NCBI RefSeq assembly: GCF_002295065.1
Contig: NZ_NSGG01000015.1
Coordinates: 124,001 to 188,000, forward strand
DNA: 64,000 nt
Direction: 5' to 3'
Source of the DNA: Mesorhizobium sp. WSM3859
GTDB lineage: Bacteria > Pseudomonadota > Alphaproteobacteria > Rhizobiales > Rhizobiaceae
Within the stretch, counting starts at the first letter, position 1, and each line of letters opens with the position of its first letter. Shown here piece after piece: positions 25,987-36,368 of the stretch. Made by a program: the position numbers and the translations under genes. The notes beneath the pieces were generated by a model that was not told where the DNA came from, made no database searches, and saw only the letters and a program-made list of their open reading frames with translations.

Positions 25987-26683
25987 AACTGAAACCTTGC
26001 GTACAAAAAGCGGCATCGGACAAATCGCCAGTGTCCGCCTGAGCCAGCCTGCGTTTTCGATCATACGAATGTGGACCGGGGTGGGAACATTTAGTCGTGC
26101 CGCGCTCCAAAAGCCCCGCCGTCGTCCCCACCGGTGCGGTGGCGAACACCGTGGTTGTCGATGCCGCTTCGATCGCGCTTTCTCGAAGCAGGCGCCTTCT
26201 GCGTCACCTCATGGGTGGCGAACACAACTCGCGTGCTCGGCCCGTGGCCGCAGTGCGGCCGTCAGCTAGCGAGGGCCGACTGAGGCATTGTAAATGCCGT
26301 CCAGCCGGGCGGGCCAACGCGCCGCCCAGGGAACAGCCCAATCACCGGCATGGCAGCCAACGGCTCCGATTAGAGGCCGCGGTCAGCTCCAGTTCTATCG
26401 CAAATCTGGCTCGTCCGCGTTCCAAAACGAAATTCGAGCGAGCACCGGTCTCGCCGTCACATCGAAGGAGAGAAATCGCTATCTGTCACAGCTACTCGTG
26501 GGCAAGGATCCCGTCCCGCCGCCACAGAGAAATACCCAAGCATCGTGGTTTCAATCATGCTGGAAATCCGGGGCGGTTATGTCATTGGCCCCGCCAACAA
26601 CGCCGCCGATAGAGTAGCCGCAAGGCGGGTACCGACTGTCCGCTATCGCTATCGAAAGCGTTGCAACAGATTCGTCAAACAAG
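25987..26683. other. Intergenic, no gene recognised
   Basis: Open frames here (plus strand 26097-26617) contain stretches such as GAVANTVVVDAASIALS that might be relics, but no family could be assigned. The region separates the divergent iscA and aminotransferase operons. Confidence 0.35.
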
Positions 26684-26729
26684 TTTACAGACTCTTTGCG
26701 AATGCAAGTCGCTGACCATGCTATGTTCC
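26684..26729 (+). promoter_or_regulatory. Shared 46-bp upstream element, copy A
   Basis: Starts TTTACAGACTCTTTGCG and ends CTATGTTCC. It aligns without gaps to elements at 32776-32821 and 40740-40785. It lies 153 bp before the aminotransferase start. The left part resembles the ATTTTACCAATC end of a nod box only loosely, so I describe it as an unassigned regulatory element. Confidence 0.5.
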
Positions 26730-26836
26730 TTTGAGTCCGAGATTGGCCGTAGCTAATCGTCCAACTCAACGGTTTGGAATGCGTGAACATAGAACCTGCA
26801 ACGTTGATTGCAAGCCGCATACAGAGAGGGCCTTTA

Positions 26837-28096
26837 ATGGATATCGACATTTTTGCAGCTTACGAGTCTAACGTTAGTCGCTATGGACGGTCGTTTCCAA
26901 CGGTCTTTAAAAAGTCACTTGGGGCGACAATCTGGGACGAGGCCGGCAAGCCCTATATTGATTTCCTTGTAGGGTCGGGCGCGCTCAACTACGGTCATAA
27001 TAACCCGGGTATCATGGCTCCGGCAATCGAATATCTCGCCGAGCAAAATATTGTCTTGTCGCTTGATATGTATACAGCCGCAAAGCGTGATTTCATCAAA
27101 GTTTTTGTCGAGTCGATCCTGAAGCCTCGGGGCCTTTCTTACAAGATACAGTTTCCTGGACCGACGGGGACAAACGCTAACGAAGCGGCGTTAGCGCTGG
27201 CGCGAAAATACACCGGCCGCTCAAGTGTCATGGCCTTCACAAATTCGTACCATGGCATGTCGCTCGGCTCCTTGGCGGTCTCGGGTTCAGCGTCTACCAG
27301 ACAGCTTGGCGGCGTTGCTCGCCACGATGTAATCCGCGTCCCTTACGAGAACTATCCGAACCAAACTTTCGATTCCGCGAGTTACATTGACCACGTGCTG
27401 GGCGACCCAGGCAGCGGGATAGAAAAGCCGGCCGCAATCATCCTGGAGCCCATCCAGGCAGAAGGCGGCATGAACACCGCATCAGCACCATGGCTCTCAG
27501 AAATTCAGCGCATTTGCCGTAAGCACGATGTTGTTTTCATCGTCGACGACATTCAGGCAGGTTCGGGACGAACGGGCGATTTCTTCTCGTTCGAGTTCGC
27601 GAAAATCGAGCCTGACATCGTGTGTCTTTCAAAATCGCTAAGCGGTTCAGGCAATCCGTTGTCCATAGTTCTGATTCGCCCCGACTTAGACATATGGAAG
27701 CCGGGAGAACATAGCGGGACCTTTAGAGGCAATAATCTCGCCTTCGTGACTTCCGCGGCCATGTGCACAATGTGGTCCGATAGGCAGTTCACTACAGCCG
27801 TCGAGCGGACGGCCGTCAAACTGCAAGAACACCTTGATCGCCTCGTTGCGAAATTTCCTAATTCCATTGAACAGAAGCGCGGCCGCGGTCTGATGGCCGG
27901 CCTCAAGTGCCGTTCACAGGCCCTTGTCGGCCGTGTGCACGATGTCGCGTTCGAAAACGGCCTGCTGATCGAATCCTCGGGGCCAAATCGCGACGTCATC
28001 AAAGTCCTTCCCCCGATAACCATCTCAGATGACGAACTCGATCACGGCATTGCCATCCTCGATCAGGCCCTACAGGAGAAAACCAATGGTGAGTAA
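26837..28096 (+). CDS. Class III aminotransferase, EctB-like
   Basis: 419-residue PLP enzyme closest in pattern to diaminobutyrate-2-oxoglutarate aminotransferases (EctB). Seen: FPGPTGTNANEAALALARKY (phosphate region), SYHGMSLGSLAVSG, EPIQAEGGMN, VDDIQAGSGRTG and the PLP lysine in CLSKSLSGSGNPLS. It would convert aspartate semialdehyde and glutamate to 2,4-diaminobutyrate or a related reaction. ATG 26837 follows CAGAGAGGGCC; the frame extends 21 codons further up without homology. It overlaps the next gene by 11 bp, so the two products probably act in sequence. Confidence 0.85.
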   Translation: MDIDIFAAYESNVSRYGRSFPTVFKKSLGATIWDEAGKPYIDFLVGSGALNYGHNNPGIMAPAIEYLAEQNIVLSLDMYTAAKRDFIKVFVESILKPRGLSYKIQFPGPTGTNANEAALALARKYTGRSSVMAFTNSYHGMSLGSLAVSGSASTRQLGGVARHDVIRVPYENYPNQTFDSASYIDHVLGDPGSGIEKPAAIILEPIQAEGGMNTASAPWLSEIQRICRKHDVVFIVDDIQAGSGRTGDFFSFEFAKIEPDIVCLSKSLSGSGNPLSIVLIRPDLDIWKPGEHSGTFRGNNLAFVTSAAMCTMWSDRQFTTAVERTAVKLQEHLDRLVAKFPNSIEQKRGRGLMAGLKCRSQALVGRVHDVAFENGLLIESSGPNRDVIKVLPPITISDDELDHGIAILDQALQEKTNGE

Positions 28097-28928
28097 TAAA
28101 GTACCTCAATCGCCGGCCATCTCGCCTCTTACGATCAAAGAACGAACCGGCTCGATCAGCACTGCGGAAATCATTTCGGTCCTGAAAGGTGAGATTACGG
28201 CTCTGCATATCAAGCAAGCTTTCAGCAGCGAAATAGCCGACGAGATCACCGCGAATTTTTTTGCCAGTCCCGGTCTTAACGAGCGCAAAGATGGTGTCCC
28301 CGGACAATATGTCGGCGCTTCCCACTATAGGAAGGATGCAGCCACCTACTTCAGGCAGGCGGAAAATGCACGGCCGCACGTTGAGGCCCTTTTTGGCTAT
28401 TTAGTTGACCCGGTCCGAGCAGTATTCGAAGCACTGAAGCGCGAGCTTCACAAGCAGGGCATAGAATTGCGGCTGGCCCGTTCAGAACATGGTCAGGCTA
28501 ACGTCTGTCGCGCTCTCAGTTGGTCTGGCAGCGGCACATTTTCCTTGGACCCCCACGACGATGTCGCTCAAGTCCTACGTGCCGGGAACGATTACGAGCT
28601 CTCTGCGGTGGCGCACAACACCGTCGCAGCGCTCAACTTCTATCCCAGTATGCCTGAGGAAGGTGGAAACCTGAGGCTCTGGAGTCACAAGCCGACAGTC
28701 GCGGATCGAAAGTCGCAGGGTTTGGAGACCACGGGATATCCCTACTCCGCAGCCTATCTCGAAGCGGTACCTAGCCGCGAAATCCAGCTCAAGGCCGGGG
28801 ATATCGCCCTTCTTGATGGCGGTTTCGTTCATGGGGTCAGCGGTCAATCAGGCAACGGAAAGCGTCGCGTTCTGCTGAACAACTTTTTCGGGTTTGCGCG
28901 GCCGAATCTTGTTCTCTGGTGGACCTGA
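28086..28928 (+). CDS. 2-oxoglutarate/Fe(II) oxygenase
   Basis: 280 residues with the double-stranded beta-helix ligands of 2OG oxygenases: H-x-D in LDPHDDVAQ, the distal His in GGFVHGVSG about 100 residues later, and Arg in KRRVLLNNFFGF. The ATG lies inside the end of the aminotransferase gene with GGAG in front, implying coupling. A likely job is hydroxylation of the diamino acid or its derivative. It is followed by the IS21 insertion, so the original operon may have run on into the GNAT gene at 31857. Confidence 0.8.
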   Translation: MVSNKVPQSPAISPLTIKERTGSISTAEIISVLKGEITALHIKQAFSSEIADEITANFFASPGLNERKDGVPGQYVGASHYRKDAATYFRQAENARPHVEALFGYLVDPVRAVFEALKRELHKQGIELRLARSEHGQANVCRALSWSGSGTFSLDPHDDVAQVLRAGNDYELSAVAHNTVAALNFYPSMPEEGGNLRLWSHKPTVADRKSQGLETTGYPYSAAYLEAVPSREIQLKAGDIALLDGGFVHGVSGQSGNGKRRVLLNNFFGFARPNLVLWWT

Positions 28929-29181
28929 CGGGGCAATCGACTGCGAGCCGGCTTCCGCCGCAGTTAAGGCGTAAGCGGTGTTACGAATCCAGAACTGTTA
29001 AATGGATGCCGACCATGTTGCATCCATAGGAGTAACCCTTCTTGAGATTAGCTGCGTGTTTTGGGGTGATGGCACTGATTGCGGAGGATGATGGGCGCGC
29101 GTTTCGCGCAATGATGGGCAGCATTTTTGCGGGATAGTAGGCGGGTCTGGTCGGCAGACTAACGATAGCATCCCTTCTTAA

Positions 29182-30489
29182 ATGAGGGGAGGGGCGAAAT
29201 GCCGACGGAACGACTTGCCAGCGCCGAATACGGGTTGTTTTGCGACTGAAATTTGGCCAAGGGCTGAGCGAGCGGGCGTTTGCCGCGTCACTCGGTCTGG
29301 CAAGGGAAACGTCGGCGCCTTTGTCCTGCGGGCGCGGCAGGCCGGACTGGGCTGGCCCTTGCTGGGCGGTCTTGATGACGACGGCCTGGAACTCCCTCTG
29401 CTTCCGGCGTCGCCGACGGTGCCGGATCCGGATCGCCCGATCCCGGATTGGGCAATGATCGATCGAGAACTGCGGGGCCCCCGGGTGACCTGGATGCTGT
29501 TGTGGGAAGAATACCGGGCGGTCCATCCAAACGGCTTTGCCTATGCCTGGTTCTGCCCCCACTTCGATGCCCGGAAGGGCCGCGTTCGCCCGACGATGCG
29601 GCAGATGCATGTGGGTGGCGAGAAGGTCTTCGTCGACTTCGCCGGCGACGCGATCGGCCAGATCGACCCGGTGAGCGGCGAGGCGCGGGCGATGAAGCTG
29701 TTCGTTGGGGCGATGGGGGCCTCGAACCACACATATGCCGAGGCCATCGCCACCGAGGGGCTGGAGGACTGGATCGGCGCCCATGTCCGCATGTTCGCCT
29801 TCTTCGGCGGCGTGCCGAAGGTGGTGGTCCCTGACAGCCTCAAGGCGGCGGTGCTCAAGGCCGACCGCTTCGATCCCGGGCTGAACCGCACCTATGCCGA
29901 GATGGCGGCGCATTACGGAACGGCGATCCTACGCACCCGACCACGTCGGCCCAAGGATAAAGCCAAGGTCAAGGTCGCGGTCCAGGTGGCTCAGCGTTGG
30001 ATCCGCGCCCGGCTGCGCAATCGCCAGTTCTTCTCCCTGACCGAACTGAAGGCGGCGATCCGGCGGCTGCTGGACGAGTTGAACATGCGCGTCATGCGCG
30101 GCTCCGGCGCCAGCCGCGCTGATCTCTTCGGCACGCTGGATCGGCCGTATATGCAACCGCTGCCTGGAGACCCCTATGTGTTTGCGCGCTGGAAGCGCTG
30201 CCGCGTCGCGCCTGATTACCACGTCGAGGTGGACAGTTCGTGGTATTCCGTCCCCTTCAGTCTGATCCGGCAGGATGCCCGGGTCTGGGGGGCCATCGTC
30301 GAGATATTCCATAGCGGCCGCCGGGTGGCCACCCATCCCCGCTGCCCTGGCAGGCGCAGCCATGTGACGCTGCCCGCGCATGCCCTCCGCGCATCGCCGC
30401 CATGCCGAATGGACCCCGGCCCGGGTACTGGCGACAGCAGCAAGACTCGGCCCGTCCGTCATGTCCTTCTGCGAGGCGGTGATGGCTGA
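29182..30489 (+). pseudogene. IS21 transposase IstA, frameshifted
   Basis: The DDE-type core is readable (VFVDFAGDAIGQIDP, AMGASNHTYAEAI, KVVVPDSLKAAV, NRTYAEMAAHYG), so family assignment is firm. The N-terminal DNA-binding part lies in another frame (SERAFAASLGLARET) and the C-terminal part shifts again after VATHPR into the frame at 30380-30560. At least three frameshifts make it non-functional. Confidence 0.85.
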
Positions 30490-30738
30490 TCGTCCTCACC
30501 CGGAGCAAGGCTTCCGCACCTGCCTTGGTGTTCTGGCCCTGACCAGGAGCTATGATGTGGCGCACCTCGATGCCGCCTGCCGGCGGGGCTGTCGATCCGC
30601 GCGCGCTCCGTCGCTTCGATCCGCTCGATCCTTCGGACCGATCTCGACGGCCTTCCTGGACGAGGTCCCCGAGAAGCGCCCTCTGCAACAAGCCAATATC
30701 CTTGGCCAAGGTTACTATCATAAAAAGGAGACTGACCC

Positions 30739-31584
30739 TTGCGGAGTCACCCCACCTCCGAGCAACTGATGACGCTCGGCCTGACCGGCATGGCCAAGGC
30801 GCTGGATGAACGGCGTCAGGCCCAGACCACCTTCGAGCCGCTCGGCTTCGAAGACCGGCTCGGCCTCCTGGTTGACCGTGAAGCCGCGGACCGCGACGCC
30901 AACTGCCGGATCGCTCGGCTGAAGTCCGCAGCCCTCCGGCAGTCGGCCTGCGTCGAGCATCTCGATTTGCGCACCGCGCGCGGCATTGACCGCGCCATTA
31001 TGGCCCATCTGATCGACGGCAGCTGGATCCAGCGCCACGAGAACCTGCTCATAACCGGCTCGACCGGCCTCGGCAAAAGCTGGATCGCCTGCGCTCGGCC
31101 ACAAGGCCTGCCGCGATGGCCGCGCCGCCGCCTACCCTCGCATGCCGCGCCTGTTCAAGGCGCTCGCCATGGCCAGGGGCGACGGGCGGCACGCCCGCAT
31201 ACTCAAGGCCATCGCCCGCGTGGAGGTGCTGATCCTGGAGGACTGGGGCTGTCGGTCCTGACCACCACGGAAAGACGCGACCTGCTGGAAGCCCTCGAGG
31301 ATCGCTATGCACGCGGTTCGACTATTGTCACCAGCCAGTTGCCCGTCGATCACTGGCACGAAACCATCGGCGACCCGCCCCTCGCCGATGCCATCCTCGA
31401 CCGGCTCGTCCACAATGCCGACCGCCTCACCCTCTCAGGTGAAAGCCTGCGGCGGCGCGGGGCAATCACGAAACCACTTTACCAAACCCCCAGGCCTGAC
31501 TCCATGCAATCGTGGACCAGCCGTGCCCGCGACTGCGAAATGGCTGCCCACGATCGCGTGAAACACGTGCCCGAGATCGCGTGA
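30739..31584 (+). pseudogene. IS21 helper ATPase IstB, frameshifted
   Basis: The N-terminus (MTLGLTGMAKALDERRQ) and Walker A (LLITGSTGLGKSW) are intact, then the frame is lost between about 31095 and 31250 before recovering with SVLTTTERRDLLEALEDRY and STIVTSQLPVDHWHE. It cannot make a working ATPase. Confidence 0.85.
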
Positions 31585-31610
31585 AATCGCCGCCCACATT
31601 CCGCCAAATG

Positions 31611-31760
31611 CGCAGATTAGCTGCATCTCGCAAGGGTTGCTATGGATGGAAGTTATATGAGAATCAGGCGTTTTGAACCAGACGAAGTCGATCCGTTTCG
31701 ACGCGTTCGTCTGGAAGGAAGTCGTTCCAACTCTATGCGAGCAGCTATGACAACTAAACG
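31611..31760 (+). pseudogene. Duplicated start of the GNAT gene
   Basis: The first 40 codons of the acetyltransferase gene at 31857, and about 30 bp before it, are repeated 215 bp upstream in decayed form: MDGSYMRIRRFEPDEVDPFR against MDGSCLTIRHIQADDVDAFR. After GSRSNS the frame differs and soon stops. Confidence 0.75.
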
Positions 31761-31856
31761 TATGCTGTGTTGCGAATTCACGATCTGAGATGATTGCTGA
31801 CTTCATTGGTTGGCTGACGCTTATTGAGATTAGCTGCAAGTCGCAGGACGGTCGCG

Positions 31857-32363
31857 ATGGATGGAAGCTGTTTGACAATCAGGCATATTCAAGCAGACGA
31901 TGTCGATGCATTTCGCCGCGTTCGTCTGGAAGCGCTTCGTTTGGAACCATCCTGCTATGCGAGCAGCTATGAAGACTGGGCCACTCTTTCCATTGAAGAG
32001 TGGCAGCAACGCCTGACGGATTCAGTTTTTGTCGCGTTTCGGGATGACGAACCCGTGGGCATAATCGGTCTGCATCGACAACGCGAGAGCAAAATGGTTC
32101 ATCGCGCCACGATTAGTATGGTTTATATGCGCAAGAACCTGCGGGGAACGGGGCTTGCCGGGTATTTTCTGAACACGATTGTGGACTTTGCGCGTGGAAT
32201 CGGCATTTTGCAGTTGGAACTGTCTGTCAGTGCAGAGAATCCAGCAGCCTTACGTTTTTATCTTCGGGAAGGCTTCCGTGAGGTCGGCAGAATTCCTGGC
32301 GGTCTTCTTCATGAAGGCAGGGAGATCGATGATGTCGTGATGGTGAGTCGCCTTATCGCTTAG
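31857..32363 (+). CDS. GNAT-family N-acetyltransferase
   Basis: 168-residue GNAT. The acetyl-CoA site is in YMRKNLRGTGLAGYFL and the C-terminal SVSAENPAALRFYLREGFREVG is the usual GNAT end. ATG 31857 follows GCAGGACGGTC. It lies downstream of an aminotransferase/oxygenase pair (split off by IS21) and upstream of an ATP-grasp ligase, so it may acetylate the diamino acid, as EctA does in ectoine synthesis, although it is not clearly an EctA. Confidence 0.85.
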   Translation: MDGSCLTIRHIQADDVDAFRRVRLEALRLEPSCYASSYEDWATLSIEEWQQRLTDSVFVAFRDDEPVGIIGLHRQRESKMVHRATISMVYMRKNLRGTGLAGYFLNTIVDFARGIGILQLELSVSAENPAALRFYLREGFREVGRIPGGLLHEGREIDDVVMVSRLIA

Positions 32364-32439
32364 CCATTTTGCCCATGGTCAGGAGGTGAAGTTCCACTGC
32401 AGGAGATTTCGTCAATCTGGCTCTGCTTATGACCGTTGA

Positions 32440-32610
32440 TGATGGCCTGTGAAGGTGCCGGTCAAGCTGAAGCAATAGGAACGACCAAAAGCTGAACGAC
32501 TTCTCCTGAGCGCCCTTGTCACGCGAGAACTATACCGAGTGTCAACGAACGGTTCTCGGTCAAAATAGCGGGTAAAGCGCTTACCGCTACATTGGAGGAG
32601 GCTCTCCCTC
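32440..32610 (+). repeat. Orphan right end of a RIT element
   Basis: Similar to 38110-38280, the right end of the RIT element: the stretch with GAACTATACCGAGTGTCAAC corresponds to GAACTATGCCGAGTGTGAAC there, and the preceding bases resemble the end of the third recombinase gene. The rest of the element is absent. The stretch 32622-32775 holds nothing else. Confidence 0.6.
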
Positions 32611-32775
32611 AACGGCATCCAACTAAACCCATCCAGCCATTGGTCAATTAGCGAAACATATTGGAAATAACTTTCCAAACTAACGTCCCCCGTCCTACTT
32701 GCGTGACTGACAGGCGGCCTGTTTTAAAGAACAACGGCAAAGTCGTCCAGCCGATTAACCAAGCATTAAAATAGA

Positions 32776-32821
32776 TTTACAGAATCTTCACGACCGCAAA
32801 TCGTCGGCTCTGGTAGGTTCA
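32776..32821 (+). promoter_or_regulatory. Shared 46-bp upstream element, copy B
   Basis: Starts TTTACAGAATCTTCACGACC and ends GGTAGGTTCA, 130 bp before the ATP-grasp gene. It aligns ungapped with copies A (26684) and C (40740). Confidence 0.5.
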
Positions 32822-32905
32822 CACAAGGTCTGAGTTGAGGCGCGGATAAAAAGCTGATGCTGATATGCGCCTCAGACCGTCGTACAGCACGCAACGGAGG
32901 GTCCA

Positions 32906-34138
32906 ATGACAAGAAGAGCGCTCATCCTGGTTGAAGGTCATAGGGGTAACGGTCTGCGATACGTCCAAGCGGCACAGCGTCTTGGTCTTCATCCAATTAC
33001 CCTGTCGGCTGATCCAACTCAGTACCACTACCTTGCGAGTCATAGGCTTGAGGCAATCCGGGTCGAAACCGACCATATCGATGCGCTGATCCAGGAATGT
33101 TCCCGGCTGCACGCGACCTATGGCATTGCGGGCATCACTGGCTTTGCGGGCGAGGACGAGTCGGTGTATGCGACAGTTGGCAAGCTCTGCCAATTCTTCC
33201 ATTTGCCAGGACCACATCCCGCATCGATTGAACAATGCTGCGACAAATTCACTCAACGTCAACTGCTCGCGGACGCTGGCGTGCAAATGCCTGCCTATAG
33301 GGTGGCAGCGGATGCGATGGAAGTAGAAAGCTGTGCTGCGGAAATCGGCCTGCCGGTGATTCTTAAGCCAGTCCTAGGGAGCGGCAGCCTCGGTGTGAGG
33401 TTGTGCCGTAATGTCGGCGAGTTGGCCGAACATACAACCTATTTGTTGGGTGGGAAGCACATATGGCGGTCTTCGCCAAGGATACTGGTCGAAGAATTCG
33501 CGGAAGGTCCGCATTATGTCGCTTATATAATGGGAAATGAGGTCATTGGGATTGTCGCCAATAAGTTCGGCCGCCCACCGCATTTCGTTTATCGTGAATC
33601 CACCTTTCCAGCCCTGCTAACTGATGATGAGCATGAGCGTATGGCCGATGTTTCGCTGAGCTGCTTGCGAGCTCTCGGCCTTGGCTGGGGCCCAACAAAC
33701 ATTGAATTCCGGTGGACCAAACGTGGGCCAGTCGTTATTGAAGTCAATCCACGCCTTCCTGGCGGTTCTCGAATGGTGCAGCTGGCTTACGGTGTCGATC
33801 TTGTCACCGAGCACATCAAGCTTGTCATCGGCGACGAATGGGATTTGCGGAGAAGGCATTCGCATATTGTGGCCTGGCGATCCCTACTTCCTGATCGCGA
33901 TGGTATCCTCGATTGGATCAATGGCGACAGTTGGGCGGCTGCCGTACCAGGTGTCGCCGAGGTCAAATTGCACGTTAAACGCCAGACGCCGATCGTCCGG
34001 AAAGGCGACTATCGAGACTCTATGGGAGAGGTCATCGCCGTTTCACCCAGCCGTCCTCAGACCGAGGCGATCCTCCAGCGTGCCGTCGGCTTAATCGATT
34101 GGAAGATCTCACCATTTCCGACCGTTGAACAGAGATAA
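32906..34138 (+). CDS. ATP-grasp ligase
   Basis: 410-residue ATP-grasp enzyme of the kind that links carboxylates to amines, such as L-amino-acid ligases. Seen: a Rossmann-like start (RRALILVEGHRGNGLRYVQ), the ATP lysine in LPVILKPVLGSGSLGVRL, RILVEEFAEGPHY, and the metal site VVIEVNPRLPGGSRM. No carrier-protein or second domain is present. GGAGGGTCC precedes ATG 32906. It would join the product of the aminotransferase/oxygenase/GNAT genes to another amino acid, or make an amide; that is inference. Confidence 0.85.
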   Translation: MTRRALILVEGHRGNGLRYVQAAQRLGLHPITLSADPTQYHYLASHRLEAIRVETDHIDALIQECSRLHATYGIAGITGFAGEDESVYATVGKLCQFFHLPGPHPASIEQCCDKFTQRQLLADAGVQMPAYRVAADAMEVESCAAEIGLPVILKPVLGSGSLGVRLCRNVGELAEHTTYLLGGKHIWRSSPRILVEEFAEGPHYVAYIMGNEVIGIVANKFGRPPHFVYRESTFPALLTDDEHERMADVSLSCLRALGLGWGPTNIEFRWTKRGPVVIEVNPRLPGGSRMVQLAYGVDLVTEHIKLVIGDEWDLRRRHSHIVAWRSLLPDRDGILDWINGDSWAAAVPGVAEVKLHVKRQTPIVRKGDYRDSMGEVIAVSPSRPQTEAILQRAVGLIDWKISPFPTVEQR

Positions 34139-34499
34139 TCCCTGCCCCCTTACCTCTCGAGCTGAGGAAGAAAAAATGGTTCCGGATAGATACCTAATGA
34201 TCGTGTTCCTAGGATCGAGGTCGAAGCTCGATCGGCTGCAAGATCACTTCGACGGTAAGGTCGGGATCGTCGCCGAGATCGACGAACGATCCGGCGCGTC
34301 TGCGGTTTCAGATACTCCAACAGTTACGCCCCGCCTGGCGCGGCCTGCTATCTCGAGCCGGCGGCATTCCAACAATTGCTGAAGCTGCTTGCCGATCATT
34401 CCTCCGCTAACTCATATGCCAGATCGAGGCGGGGAGGTGGTGCAGATTTCATTTCTTAGTCCGGCGTCCGGCGCGGAGCGGCCGAGACCGCATCATCGA

Positions 34500-35270
34500 G
34501 GCTGGGTGACGAAGAGCAGGCACAGACCGCTTCTAGCGAACGTCAGCCGCTGTGTCGCCAAGCGCCGGGCGAACCGTGGTGCGTTGCCATCCCACCTGCC
34601 ACGCACGAAATGGTCGTCGACATCGAGGGACTATGTCTGCCGTGCCGCCCCAATGACTTGCATCGGATCGGCGGGGATGTGAGCGAGCGGTCGTTCAGGC
34701 TCCGGCGCCCGCACGGCTAATTGAGGCTGGTTTTCCAACCGAGAAAGCCGTCGCCCAGGTGCTGGTCTCAAAAAATGCGGATCACCTTCCGCTCTATCGA
34801 CAGACGCAGTTCTATGCCCGGCAAGGCATCTATCGTGATCGCTCGACGCTCGCCGACTGGGTCGGTCGCGTCGTTTGGCATCTGCGTCCGGTGAATGAGC
34901 GGCTGCTTAGCAAGCTGAAGGCTTCGCCGTAGCTCTTTGCTGACCGCGCCGGTACTCGATCCCCGCCTCGGCAAGATGAAGACCGACCAAACTCGGGGCC
35001 TGTGCCCGCGATGACCGACCATGGAATGGCGGTGACCCGCCAAGCGTCGCTTATGTCTATCCGCGGGGACCGGAAGGCCGAGCGTCCGATCGCGTATCTC
35101 ACAGGCTTGGGCAGAATCCTGCAGGTCGACGGCTCTTGCGTAAGCGCCGCGTAGCTGATGCCGTTTAGCGCTGGTAGTTCCAAGGCATGAGCGCCTGATG
35201 TCGCTGTTTGGCCAGCCATCGGCGATGCGCTCGAGGGTTGGGTGAGCCAGGCATGCGGATCGGCATTGTT
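34500..35270 (+). pseudogene. IS66-family transposase TnpC relic
   Basis: Fragments of TnpC follow in order across frames: NRGALPSHLPR, DLHRIGGDVSERS, then EKAVAQVLVSKNADHLPLYRQ and YRDRSTLADWVG (34735-34925), and KAERPIAYLTGLGRILQVDG (35065-35130). The catalytic middle is broken. Bases 34139-34499 show no gene I recognise. Confidence 0.75.
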
Positions 35271-35588
35271 CATCTTGGCGGTTTATGCCGACTGCCGAAC
35301 TATGCCGGGTGAGCAAGTTTTTACCAACACTTTCCTCAACGTAACGTTAGGTGGATCGGCATAGCTTAGGCTCTCTCTGTCGCAATTGACGCGAAGGAGA
35401 GGACACATGAACGCAAGTGACTATCTGCAACGCAGCACGCTTATCGGAAGCTGATCCACGGGCCATATGCCGAGTTTGCACGCGTTGGCTTCGGTCGGCA
35501 ATGCACCTGGCGATCGCTAAGCCTGTTTCGTGAGCTGAGAGACTGGCATGTCGTAACGGGCACAATCTCCGGGATCTGAGCGAAGTTC

Positions 35589-36368
35589 ATGTTGAGCGGT
35601 TTCTGGAGCACCATTCCAAACACTGGAGCATCGATTCGGGCGACTGATCGGCGCTTCGGCGCTTGCTTGCCGCTACGGCAAGAAGGTTTGATACCAACCG
35701 CCCTTCCGATTGAGCGCACGGAGTACAAGCAGATTGTTGATGTGTTCGCGGCTTACCTCACGAATGAGAGAGGGCTCGCCGCCTTGACGGTGGAAAGCCA
35801 CAAGCTGCTCTCACGCCATTTCTGCAGGAGGTCTGTCCGGCGCAGATGGGTTTGCAAGCGCTCATCCCGGAGATCGTCATCGGTTATTCGATATGTCGAG
35901 CGACATGCTCTCGATGGCTCCGCCGACAGCGGCAAGGCGATGTGCGGGGGTGGTGCGCGCCTTCCTGCGCTATTTGCATCTGAAGGGCTTCATTTCGGTG
36001 GCCTTGGCCGATTGTGTGCCGTCGATCCGTCGCTGGCGGCTTGCTGGCCTACCAACCTTCCTGCCACCACAGAAGGTTCAGGTGTTCTCGATGCCTGCGA
36101 TCGGACCACCGCAAAGGGGCTTCGCGACTATGCGGTTTTGATGGCGCTGGCCAAGCTGGGCTTGCGCGCCAGCGAGGTTGCCGCGCTCAGACTATGCGCA
36201 CCACGGCACGCACCTCTTCCGCGTTGCGACCGACCTGCTGCGGTCGGGGGCCAGCTTTGCCGAGATCGACCAGTTGCTTCGTTCCGGAGCTCGACAGCAC
36301 CAGGATCTATGCCAAGCTCGACATCGAGAAGCGGCGCGACTGAGCCTGCCCTGGCCGGGAGGTGTCCA
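35589..36368 (+). pseudogene. RIT recombinase 1, degenerate
   Basis: Remnants of the first tyrosine recombinase, in several frames: LTVESHKLLSRHFC near 35790, the core start ALAKLGLRASEVAALRL near 36155, and the end HGTHLFRVATDLLRSGASF plus RIYAKLDIEKRRD with the catalytic Tyr. The end abuts the start of recombinase 2 in the ATGAG manner. Confidence 0.65.

Larger units (their letters stand above)
29057..31614 (+). mobile_element. IS21-family insertion sequence, inactive
   Basis: Contains a degenerate istA and istB. The ends carry the repeated modules typical of IS21: TGGGCAGCATTTTTGCG near the left end and, inverted, TGGGCAGCCATTTCGC near the right. The left end begins around TGTTTTGGGG and the right ends around AAATGCGCA. 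The 10-bp GATTAGCTGC is present on both sides (29045-29054 and 31614-31623) and may be the target duplication, though the same string also occurs at 31829. It lies between the oxygenase and GNAT genes. Confidence 0.8.

Noticed and set aside
25859..26149. N-terminal extension of IscA
   Set aside because: It would read through the sigma-54 promoter and NifA sites; the family starts at MITLTEN.
26684..26729. nod box
   Set aside because: Only the end resembles ATTTTACCAATC; the ATC-N9-GAT half-sites are not evident.
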